A stretch of 8,370 nt of DNA, taken from NCBI GenBank assembly GCA_030684415.1, contig JAUXNL010000583.1:1-8370 (forward strand), given 5' to 3'. Source of the DNA: Moraxellaceae bacterium. Its GTDB lineage: Bacteria; Pseudomonadota; Gammaproteobacteria; Pseudomonadales; Moraxellaceae. Below, in pieces: positions 1 to 5,611 of this stretch. The first letter of the stretch is position 1. Every line of letters begins with the position of its first letter. A program made the position numbers and the translations under genes. Below the pieces are notes generated by a model that saw only the letters and a program-made list of their open reading frames with translations, made no database searches and had not been told where the DNA came from.

Positions 1-30
1 ACTGGTAACGAGAAGGCGGCGATGGCTCAT
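1..30 (-). CDS. metG: Methionyl-tRNA synthetase, N-terminal fragment (cut by window edge)
   Basis: Only the first ten codons are present, read leftward from an ATG at 30-28 and running off the window edge; they translate to MSHRRLLVTS. MetG proteins characteristically open with a short basic stretch followed by (I/L)LVTSALPYANG, the first beta strand of the class I Rossmann fold that binds methionine and ATP, so the match is good although short. Context supports it: metG lies divergent from apbC/mrp in many gammaproteobacteria. The enzyme would charge tRNA-Met with methionine in the cytoplasm. I see no clear Shine-Dalgarno sequence ahead of this ATG. The call rests on ten residues plus gene order, so it is probable rather than proven. 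Confidence 0.82.
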   Translation of the reverse strand, partial: MSHRRLLVTS

Positions 31-64
31 GACGTGTCGGCGGGTTGGCAGCGGAAAGGGCGAC

Positions 65-70
65 AATATA
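65..70 (-). promoter_or_regulatory. Candidate -10 box for metG
   Basis: The minus strand reads GGTATATTGTCGCCC here, giving a TATATT hexamer (5 of 6 to TATAAT) about 35 nt ahead of the metG ATG. No good -35 is seen at 16-18 nt spacing. A start near position 58 would give a leader of roughly 28 nt. Prediction by eye only. Confidence 0.45.
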
Positions 71-136
71 CCGGAAAATGAGCAGCGGCCCGATGCCTTT
101 GTCATGTCTGCGCTGTGGCTGACAGATGCCCAAGTC

Positions 137-156
137 AGCCCGAAGCGGGCTACGAT
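137..156 (+). promoter_or_regulatory. Candidate apbC promoter (-10) overlapped by a short palindrome
   Basis: TACGAT at 151-156 (4 of 6 to TATAAT) is followed by the GC-rich AGGCGCCC and lies about 33 nt ahead of the apbC GTG. The -35 region is weak. A perfect 6-bp inverted repeat, AGCCCG (137-142) and CGGGCT (146-151) around an AAG loop, overlaps the first base of the -10 box. It could be an operator or could be chance. No T tract follows, so it is not a terminator. Confidence 0.35.
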
Positions 157-188
157 AGGCGCCCTCTCAATTCGCCGGAAATCTTCTC

Positions 189-1268
189 GTGACTGATATT
201 GCTGCCGTGAAAGCGGTCCTGGGCCGGATACAGGAACCGTTGCTGGGGAAATCGCTGGCCGACCTGGGCTGGCTGCAAGACTTGAGCCTGACTGCCGCGG
301 GTGTGCTGCGGGTGCATATTACCCCTGGCTATGCGGGGGCGGGCGCTGTGCTGGCGCCATTGATGCAGGCAGCAGTGGCAGGTCTGGGTGTCGGCGAGCT
401 TCAACTCGATGAAAAGGCGGTCATTCCTCGTGCGGCGCCGCAAGGCGGGTTGCCGGCACTGGAGCGCGTCAAGAACGTGATTGCAGTAGCGTCGGGGAAA
501 GGCGGTGTGGGTAAGTCCACCACGGCCGTCAATCTGGCGCTGGCACTGTCGGCCATGGGTGCCAAAGTCGGCGTGCTGGATGCCGATATTTACGGGCCAA
601 GCCAGCCCATGATGCTGGGGCTGCCGGCGGGCACCAAGCCGGGTGTCAAGGATCAGGCCTGGTTCCTGCCGGTGCTGGCGCATGGCATCGAGGTGATGTC
701 CATCGGGTTCCTGCTCGACTCTGACAGCACGCCCGTGGTCTGGCGCGGCCCCAAGGCAACCGGTGCGTTGCTGCAGTTACTGACGCAGACCCTGTGGGGC
801 GATCTCGACTTTCTGGTGGTGGACATGCCGCCCGGCACCGGCGACATCGCCCTGACCCTGGCGCAAAAAGTGCCGGTGGCGGGCGCGGTGATCGTGTCCA
901 CGCCCCAGGACATTGCCTTGCTGGATGCCAAAAAGGGGATCGAGATGTTCCGCAAGGTCGGCATTCCGGTGCTGGGCGTGGTGGAAAACATGGCCCTGCA
1001 TGTCTGCTCAGCCTGTGGTCATGCCGATGCGGTCTTTGGCGAGGGCGGCGGGGAGCGGATGGCTCGCGAGTACGAGACAGTGCTGCTGGGCCAGTTGCCG
1101 CTGGAGCGCCAGATCCGCGAGCAGGCGGATGGGGGGCGGCCGACGGTGGTGGCCGCGCCGGACAGCCCCGCCGCACAGCACTATTTTTCGATTGCACGAC
1201 AGACGGGGGCCGCCGTGGCGCGGCTCGCCCGCACTGATCCAAAACGCATCAATATCGTTTTTGAATGA
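189..1268 (+). CDS. apbC: Iron-sulfur cluster carrier protein ApbC (Mrp/NBP35 family P-loop ATPase)
   Basis: This 359-residue cytoplasmic ATPase is expected to bind a [4Fe-4S] cluster as a dimer and pass it to apo-proteins. Residues 1-80 form the MIP18/DUF59-like N-terminal domain (compare LADLGWLQDL at 24-33). The ATPase core begins near residue 96 (KNVIAVASGKGG). The deviant Walker A motif GKGGVGKST is at 103-111, DADIYGPSQP at 131-140 is the family's switch/Walker A' region, and VVDMPPGTGD at 210-219 is the Walker B region. The CxxC cluster ligand pair is Cys273 and Cys276 (HVCSACGH). Length matches the usual 350-370 residues. I accept the GTG start because it gives the family's normal N terminus and has a weak GGAA eight nt upstream. 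It is divergent from metG and sits 90 nt ahead of dcd. All key residues are present. Confidence 0.95.
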   Translation: MTDIAAVKAVLGRIQEPLLGKSLADLGWLQDLSLTAAGVLRVHITPGYAGAGAVLAPLMQAAVAGLGVGELQLDEKAVIPRAAPQGGLPALERVKNVIAVASGKGGVGKSTTAVNLALALSAMGAKVGVLDADIYGPSQPMMLGLPAGTKPGVKDQAWFLPVLAHGIEVMSIGFLLDSDSTPVVWRGPKATGALLQLLTQTLWGDLDFLVVDMPPGTGDIALTLAQKVPVAGAVIVSTPQDIALLDAKKGIEMFRKVGIPVLGVVENMALHVCSACGHADAVFGEGGGERMAREYETVLLGQLPLERQIREQADGGRPTVVAAPDSPAAQHYFSIARQTGAAVARLARTDPKRINIVFE

Positions 1269-1309
1269 TCCGGCGGGCTGCCGGGGCTTCCCGTGCTGCC
1301 CGCTGCCGG

Positions 1310-1315
1310 TATGAT
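1310..1315 (+). promoter_or_regulatory. Candidate -10 box for dcd
   Basis: TATGAT (5 of 6 to TATAAT) followed by AGCCGCCAC lies in the 90-nt gap between apbC and dcd, giving a transcript start about 37 nt before the dcd ATG. The -35 region is poor. Readthrough from apbC is also possible because no terminator is visible between the two genes. Confidence 0.45.
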
Positions 1316-1358
1316 AGCCGCCACTTTTCCTGAAACCCCCGCCGACCGGGAGTCGCGC

Positions 1359-1925
1359 ATGAGCATCAAGTCTGACAAATGGATACGCCGCATGGCAGAG
1401 CAGCACGGCATGATCGAGCCCTACGAGCCTGGGCAGGTACGCGAGTCTGGCGGCCAGAAGATCATTTCCTATGGGGTGTCCAGCTACGGCTACGACGTGC
1501 GCTGCTCGAACGAGTTCAAGGTGTTTACCAATGTCTATTCGGCAACGGTCGACCCCAAGGCATTTGATGAAAAAAGTTTTGTCGATATCCAGTCGGATGT
1601 CTGCATCATTCCGCCTAACTCCTTTGCGTTGGCGCGCACGGTGGAATATTTCCGCATTCCGCGCAGCGTGCTCACGATCTGCCTGGGCAAATCGACCTAT
1701 GCCCGCTGCGGGATCATCGTCAACGTGACGCCACTGGAGCCTGAGTGGGAAGGGCATGTCACGCTGGAGTTTTCGAATACGACCAATTTGCCGGCCAAAA
1801 TTTACGCCAATGAAGGCGTGGCGCAGATGCTGTTCTTCGAGAGCGATGAAGTATGCGAAGTGTCGTACAAGGACCGTGGTGGAAAATATCAGGGGCAGCG
1901 CGGAGTGACTTTGCCGCGTACCTGA
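1359..1925 (+). CDS. dcd: dCTP deaminase
   Basis: The enzyme deaminates dCTP to dUTP, feeding dUTPase and thymidylate synthesis. The protein has 188 residues, the usual length. It follows the Pseudomonas-type Dcd very closely, including the opening MSIKSDKWIRRMAEQHGMIE. The catalytic segment GKSTYARCG at 110-118 carries the conserved Ser112 and Arg116. VTLEFSNT at 134-141 carries the catalytic Glu137 (equivalent to Glu138 of the E. coli enzyme). The C-terminal KYQGQRGVTLPRT (176-188) is the nucleotide-closing tail. The start at 1359 is fixed by GGGAG at 1348-1352, six nt upstream. An in-frame GTG at 1293 would add 22 unconserved residues and run through the predicted promoter. dcd lies downstream of apbC and ends 14 nt before a strong terminator. 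No tyrosine or dUTPase fusion is visible, so it is the monofunctional form. Confidence 0.97.
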   Translation: MSIKSDKWIRRMAEQHGMIEPYEPGQVRESGGQKIISYGVSSYGYDVRCSNEFKVFTNVYSATVDPKAFDEKSFVDIQSDVCIIPPNSFALARTVEYFRIPRSVLTICLGKSTYARCGIIVNVTPLEPEWEGHVTLEFSNTTNLPAKIYANEGVAQMLFFESDEVCEVSYKDRGGKYQGQRGVTLPRT

Positions 1926-1939
1926 TGGGCTCCAGTTGA

Positions 1940-1990
1940 GTCCCTCCAATAAAAAAAACGGCCTGAATGGCCGTTTTTTATTGGAGGGAC
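1940..1990. terminator. Bidirectional rho-independent terminator shared by dcd and the purMN-DUF3108 operon
   Basis: The core is CGGCC (1959-1963), loop TGAAT, GGCCG (1969-1973). It has eight A on the left and six T on the right, so either strand ends its hairpin with a U tract. Outside these lies a further perfect 11-bp pair, GTCCCTCCAAT (1940-1950) with ATTGGAGGGAC (1980-1990). The whole element is one inverted repeat, broken only by two extra A on the left arm. It sits 14 nt after the dcd stop and 26 nt from the DUF3108 stop, between convergent genes. Confidence 0.93.
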
Positions 1991-2016
1991 GCTCTGCGCA
2001 TCCCCTGCTTTCATCG

Positions 2017-2751
2017 TCAGGGTGATTTTGCCGGTGTGCCGGGCGCTTCTGCAGGGCTGCGCGAGTAAGTGCTGATGTCGAGTACATACATCGCGCCATC
2101 ATCGTTTTGCATGACGCGGGCAGGGATGTAGTCCAGATCGCGCGCCAGCCAGAAAACCGTCTCTCGCTCAGGGTCATCGTGAACTCGGCGAACCTTTACC
2201 GTTGCCAGTTTTCCGAGAGGGGTATCCAGTATTTCTTCGCCATCCAGAACGAATTTCTGTTCGTTCATGCGGCGCGCGTCCACCAGAAAATATGAACTGG
2301 CCGGTTTGCCGAGGTCGATGAGGTCGCGGCGCATCTGGATTTCCAGGCTCAGCGGGTCTATGGCGCCTGCGCGCAGCACATACTGGGTTTTCTTGTCGTT
2401 GCGCAAACCTTGTGCCTGACGTGTTTGCCAATTGAAGTTCACATGCTCGCGCTTGCTGATGAAAAGCACCTTGTGCTGCTGTTGATGATGCAGGGGGGTG
2501 ACGGTCTTGCCATTGAAGCGGAAGTCACTGGTTTCATTGGCGGTGGCCATGGAGGTCGTGGCATTGAAGACATAACGCCAGGCATCGCCGGTTTTCTTTT
2601 CCAGTGTACGTGTGGCGGTGCCACTGAGTTTGTTGTCGAGATTGAAGCGGTAGGTGGCGGTATACGGCGCCAGTTCCCAAGCGCCGGCAAGCGGGCTTGC
2701 CAGAAAAAAAACGGAAAGCGTCAGCAGGCGTGAGAAAAGGCGGGGCATCAT
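2017..2751 (-). CDS. DUF3108 domain protein, predicted exported
   Basis: This 244-residue protein has a Sec-type signal peptide: MMPRLFSRLL, then a hydrophobic stretch, with likely cleavage after AGA near residue 24. The mature part fits DUF3108: it opens with YTATYRF (30-36), has DAWRYVFNATTS (57-68), EEILDTPLGKLATVKVRR (172-189), and ends with the family's VFWLARDLDYIPARV (199-213) and DDGAMYVLDI (217-226). Members are thought to be periplasmic beta-rich proteins; their biochemical role is unknown to me. The start is one of two adjacent ATGs (2751 or 2748), 5 or 8 nt after GGAG at 2757-2760. The open frame extends farther upstream into purN, but that extension lacks family character. It begins 28 nt after purN and is probably co-transcribed with purM-purN. 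The proline-rich tail (SPAEAPGTPAKSP) is unconserved. Confidence 0.85.
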   Translation of the reverse strand: MMPRLFSRLLTLSVFFLASPLAGAWELAPYTATYRFNLDNKLSGTATRTLEKKTGDAWRYVFNATTSMATANETSDFRFNGKTVTPLHHQQQHKVLFISKREHVNFNWQTRQAQGLRNDKKTQYVLRAGAIDPLSLEIQMRRDLIDLGKPASSYFLVDARRMNEQKFVLDGEEILDTPLGKLATVKVRRVHDDPERETVFWLARDLDYIPARVMQNDDGAMYVLDISTYSRSPAEAPGTPAKSP

Positions 2752-2779
2752 CGCGGCTCCGGTCGCGGCAACGCCGCGC

Positions 2780-3427
2780 TCAGTTCGGTAGGTCAGGCAG
2801 TCGCTGCGGCTTGTGCAAGGGCGCGTTATCGAAGAACGCACCACCGGCCTGCCACTGCAGACGACCCTCTGCCAGCCAGACTAGCACTTGTGGATAAAGT
2901 TGGTGCTCGCGGCTGTGTACGCGCTCGGTAAGCAAGGCTTCGGTATCGTTTTCATGAACCGGCACCACAGCTTGTGCAATCACGGGGCCACCATCCAATT
3001 CTGCGGTCACAAAATGCACCGAACAGCCATGTTCGCTATCGCCGGCCTCAAGCGCGCGGCGATGCGTGTGTAAGCCTTTGTATTTCGGCAGCAGCGACGG
3101 ATGAATGTTGAGCAGCCGTCCTTGGTAATGCGTAACAAATGTTCTTGTGAGGATGCGCATGAAGCCTGCTAGCACAACGACATCGGGCGCCCAGTCATCA
3201 ATCACTTGCATCATCGCGGCATCAAAGTACTCACGATCCGCAAAGTCCGTATGCGCGATGGTTGCCACCGGGATTTGCATCTGGCGTGCTCGCTCAAGGC
3301 CATAGGCGTCGGCGCGATTGGAGAGAACGCCACGGATTTCTGCTTTCAGCAGGCCGTTGGAAATGGCATCGATGATGGCTTGCAGATTGGAGCCCGATCC
3401 GGAAATCAGAACGACGATTTTCAGCAT
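2780..3427 (-). CDS. purN: Phosphoribosylglycinamide formyltransferase PurN
   Basis: PurN converts GAR to FGAR with 10-formyltetrahydrofolate, the third step of de novo purine synthesis. The protein is 215 residues, close to the 212 of E. coli PurN. The phosphate-binding motif is ISGSGSNLQ at 8-16. The catalytic triad is visible as Asn107 and His109 in NIHPSLLPKYKGLHTH (107-122) and Asp145 in HFVTAELDGGPVI (138-150). I chose the ATG at 3427 (MLKIVVLISG) because it gives the standard N terminus. An upstream TTG would add six residues and lie only a few bases from the purM stop. No strong Shine-Dalgarno is seen, so with purM ending 23 nt upstream, translation may be partly coupled. Not the formate-dependent PurT type. 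Confidence 0.96.
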   Translation of the reverse strand: MLKIVVLISGSGSNLQAIIDAISNGLLKAEIRGVLSNRADAYGLERARQMQIPVATIAHTDFADREYFDAAMMQVIDDWAPDVVVLAGFMRILTRTFVTHYQGRLLNIHPSLLPKYKGLHTHRRALEAGDSEHGCSVHFVTAELDGGPVIAQAVVPVHENDTEALLTERVHSREHQLYPQVLVWLAEGRLQWQAGGAFFDNAPLHKPQRLPDLPN

Positions 3428-3450
3428 CGGGCGTGTGCTCAGCAAAAGTA

Positions 3451-4491
3451 TCAGGCGAAGACGACAGTGGGTTCACTGTGTGTGGAAGGGATGATCTCGC
3501 CAATGCGCCAGGCGGTTTCACCGGCGCTGTTGAGGTGCGTGATGGCGGCATCAGCTTGGTCGGCCGGTACCACCACAATCATGCCCACACCGCAGTTGAA
3601 GGTGCGGTACATCTCGAAGCGCTCGACGCCACCTTGTTCCTGCAGCCATTGGAAGACAGGGGGCCAGGACCAGGAGGCTTCGTCGATGCGCGCATCGGTG
3701 CCTGCCGGCAGCACGCGCGGCAGGTTGCCGGGCAGGCCGCCGCCAGTGATATGTGCCAGTGCATGCACGGGAAGTGTCTTGATGAGCGAGAGCAGTGGCT
3801 TGATATAGATGCGTGTGGGGGCCATCAGTACGTCAGCCAGTGTTTTGCCATCGAGGGTGCTGCCAAGGTCGGCCTTGCTGACCTCGATGATCTTGCGCAC
3901 CAGTGAATAGCCATTTGAATGCACACCGCTGGAGGCTATGCCGATCAGCACATCGCCGGCGCTGACTTTCGAGCCGTCAATGATGTCGCTTTTTTCCACT
4001 ACGCCGACCGCAAAGCCGGCGAGATCGTAGTCTTCGCCTTCGTACATGCCGGGCATTTCAGCGGTTTCGCCCCCCACCAAGGCACAGCCGGCCTGAAGGC
4101 AGCCTTCGCCAATCCCGGTGACTACGGTGGCGGCGGTGTCCACATTGAGATGGCCGGTGGCGTAATAATCGAGGAAAAACAGGGGCTCGGCACCGCAGAC
4201 TACGAGGTCATTCACGCACATGGCAACGAGGTCGATGCCGATGCTCTCATGCTTGTTGAGATCCAGCGCCAGCTTGAGCTTGGTGCCGACGCCGTCAGTG
4301 CCCGAGACCAGCACCGGTTGGCGGTAGCCGGCGGGAATCTCGCAGAGCGCGCCGAACCCGCCAAGCCCGCCCATGACCTCCGGGCGACGCGTCTTTTTGG
4401 CCACGCCCTTGATGCGGTCGACGAGGGCATCACCGGCATCAATATCGACACCGGCATCCTTGTAGCTGAGAGAGGGCTTGTTTTCGGACAT
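3451..4491 (-). CDS. purM: Phosphoribosylformylglycinamidine cyclo-ligase (AIR synthetase)
   Basis: PurM closes the imidazole ring: FGAM plus ATP gives AIR, the fifth step of purine synthesis. The protein is 346 residues, against about 345 in E. coli. Recognisable segments are SYKDAGVDIDAGD near 9-21, the ATP/phosphate-binding SGTDGVGTKL at 63-72, CVNDLVVCGAEPLFFLDYYA at 92-111, GGETAEMPGMY at 140-150, SSGVHSNGYSLVR in the C-terminal domain and ITGGGLPGNLPRVLP after it. The ATG at 4491 gives the usual N terminus, but the bases just upstream (GCCCCTCTGCC) contain no purine-rich Shine-Dalgarno, which is unusual for a well-expressed enzyme. It is the first gene of a leftward purM-purN-DUF3108 operon and is divergent from the DUF2066 gene. 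Confidence 0.97.
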   Translation of the reverse strand: MSENKPSLSYKDAGVDIDAGDALVDRIKGVAKKTRRPEVMGGLGGFGALCEIPAGYRQPVLVSGTDGVGTKLKLALDLNKHESIGIDLVAMCVNDLVVCGAEPLFFLDYYATGHLNVDTAATVVTGIGEGCLQAGCALVGGETAEMPGMYEGEDYDLAGFAVGVVEKSDIIDGSKVSAGDVLIGIASSGVHSNGYSLVRKIIEVSKADLGSTLDGKTLADVLMAPTRIYIKPLLSLIKTLPVHALAHITGGGLPGNLPRVLPAGTDARIDEASWSWPPVFQWLQEQGGVERFEMYRTFNCGVGMIVVVPADQADAAITHLNSAGETAWRIGEIIPSTHSEPTVVFA

Positions 4492-4530
4492 GGCAGAGGG
4501 GCACGCGGGCTAAGGGAATGAAGGCCGCGC

Positions 4531-4536
4531 ATTATA
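4531..4536 (-). promoter_or_regulatory. Predicted -10 box of the purM operon
   Basis: The minus strand carries a perfect TATAAT followed by GCGCGGCC, about 39 nt ahead of the purM ATG. At 17-nt spacing the -35 would be CAGGCA (4554-4559), only 3 of 6 to consensus, so an activator may help or the promoter may be modest. No palindrome resembling the E. coli PurR box was found in 4492-4645. Confidence 0.6.
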
Positions 4537-4586
4537 CGGGAAGTGGAGCCAAATGCCTGCTGGCGAACGCGACAGATGGTCAGGAT

Positions 4587-4616
4587 TTGCCAGCATGGGC
4601 GCGCTTTTCGTAGTGT
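4587..4616 (+). promoter_or_regulatory. Candidate promoter of the DUF2066 gene
   Basis: TTGCCA (4587-4592, 5 of 6 to TTGACA) and TAGTGT (4611-4616, 3 of 6 to TATAAT) are separated by 18 nt and lie about 30 nt ahead of the ATG at 4646. The -10 is weak. It would fire away from the purM promoter. Confidence 0.35.
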
Positions 4617-4645
4617 AGGCAGCTTTCCAGAACGGTGGGGTCCGC

Positions 4646-5530
4646 ATGTTTGTGCGTTTGCTGAGCGTTTTGTTTTTGCTGCCATTGCCGGTATTGGCGT
4701 CTGAGGTGGCGGACCGTGAGCGATTGGCCAGCGAGTTGCTGCAGTTGACGGGGACGGCGGCCGTGTTTGATGTGGCCGACGTGCGACGTGCGCTGGCTGA
4801 TCCGGTACTGCACCTGGGACGGCCGCGCGAGCAACTGGTGGCGGCCGCCGGCTTGAAGATTTGGACGGCGCCACGCATCTGGCTTTTGCAGGCGGACGGT
4901 GAGCGCTGGCGTGGCGTGGGTACCGACCCCGACGTGCTGGCGGTGGTGCATGAGCGTGGTCTGGTGCTGACGATGCTGCCGCAGTTGCCTAGTGCGGAGG
5001 CGCTCTTGTCCGGTCTGCAGCCGGGAAGTGACAGCCCTGCGCTGCCGGGTTTGCTGGCAGCGCATCAGGCGGATGCACTGGTGTTGCTGCGTGGCACCAG
5101 TTGGGCCTTGTGGCAGCCGGGCATGACGGCACAGGGCCGTGAAGCGTCTGCTGCACAGGCGCTGGCGGCCGCCGCCGAGGCATTGGGCGTGCGCCAGCAG
5201 TGGCCGGAGGCTGCCGGTCGTGCGTTGGTACAGGTCGATGGGGTGGCCGACATTGCGACCGTGTTGGCCGTGCAGACGGCATTGCAGTCGTTGCCGGGTG
5301 CTCGTCAGGTACAACTGGTGCGCAGCAGAGGGCATAGTGTGTGGTTTGCGCTGAGTGCGCCGATGGGTGAGGCATTGCGTCGGGCGTTGGATGCTGATCC
5401 GAGGTTGCCAGTATTGCGCCCCGCTTCAGGACTTCCGGCCAGTTTCGTGGATGCACGGCACAGAGGCTCCTCTTTGCTTGCCAGACGCTGGAACGCAGAG
5501 ACCACCAGCCCTGTACAATCCCTGCCCTGA
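4646..5530 (+). CDS. DUF2066 domain protein, shortened, predicted exported
   Basis: This 294-residue protein begins with a signal peptide (MFVRLLSVLFLLPLPVLAS, probable cleavage near residue 19), so the product should be periplasmic or lipid-associated; I see no lipobox cysteine. Family signs are ERLASELLQLTGTAAV (25-40), VLAVVHERGLVLTMLPQL (97-114), resembling the 'aderRGLPLLLPLLD' segment of DUF2066, and the C-terminal GVADIATVLAVQTALQSLPG...VQLV...VWFAL (199-236), resembling its 'V.gv.sl.dy..v...L..LpgV..v.v' core. The start has GGTGGGG at 4634-4640. Compared with typical members, the N-terminal strand after the signal and the central section look reduced. It holds the position between purM and perM/hda that DUF2066 genes often occupy. 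Function unknown. Many Ala and Gly residues make similarity hard to judge by eye, so family assignment is moderate. Confidence 0.68.
   Translation: MFVRLLSVLFLLPLPVLASEVADRERLASELLQLTGTAAVFDVADVRRALADPVLHLGRPREQLVAAAGLKIWTAPRIWLLQADGERWRGVGTDPDVLAVVHERGLVLTMLPQLPSAEALLSGLQPGSDSPALPGLLAAHQADALVLLRGTSWALWQPGMTAQGREASAAQALAAAAEALGVRQQWPEAAGRALVQVDGVADIATVLAVQTALQSLPGARQVQLVRSRGHSVWFALSAPMGEALRRALDADPRLPVLRPASGLPASFVDARHRGSSLLARRWNAETTSPVQSLP
5514..5519 (+). promoter_or_regulatory. Candidate -10 box for perM-hda
   Basis: TACAAT (5 of 6 to TATAAT), directly preceded by TG and followed by CCCTGCCC, lies inside the last codons of the DUF2066 gene, about 93 nt ahead of the perM ATG. No good -35 is seen. 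It may give perM-hda a promoter of its own; readthrough from the DUF2066 gene is equally possible. Confidence 0.38.
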
Positions 5531-5611
5531 GTTTCCTTGCCCGTCCGCTAGGTCCGTGTGATGGCGCGAGCATGCAGCCGTGCCCTTCTTCCTTTTTCGA
5601 GAGTTTGTCAG

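Noticed and set aside
150..683. 177-codon minus-strand frame over the apbC start
   Set aside because: Gln/His/Arg-rich antisense shadow of the ApbC N-terminal and P-loop coding region.
1293..1358. Upstream GTG start for dcd adding 22 residues
   Set aside because: The extension covers the candidate promoter, is not conserved in Dcd, and the ATG at 1359 has a well-placed GGGAG.
1008..2177. 389-codon open frame on the minus strand
   Set aside because: It runs antisense through apbC, all of dcd, the terminator and part of DUF3108. Its translation is His/Arg-rich with no family character, typical of antisense frames in GC-rich DNA.
4492..4645. PurR operator between purM and the DUF2066 gene
   Set aside because: No palindrome like the E. 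coli ACGCAAACGTTTGCGT box is present; only GCGAACGCGAC, which is not a two-fold match.
5558..5611. Upstream GTG/ATG starts for perM
   Set aside because: The 18 extra residues (MMARACSRALLPFSRVCQ) do not look like the family, and the ATG at 5612 has its own GAGAG eight nt ahead.
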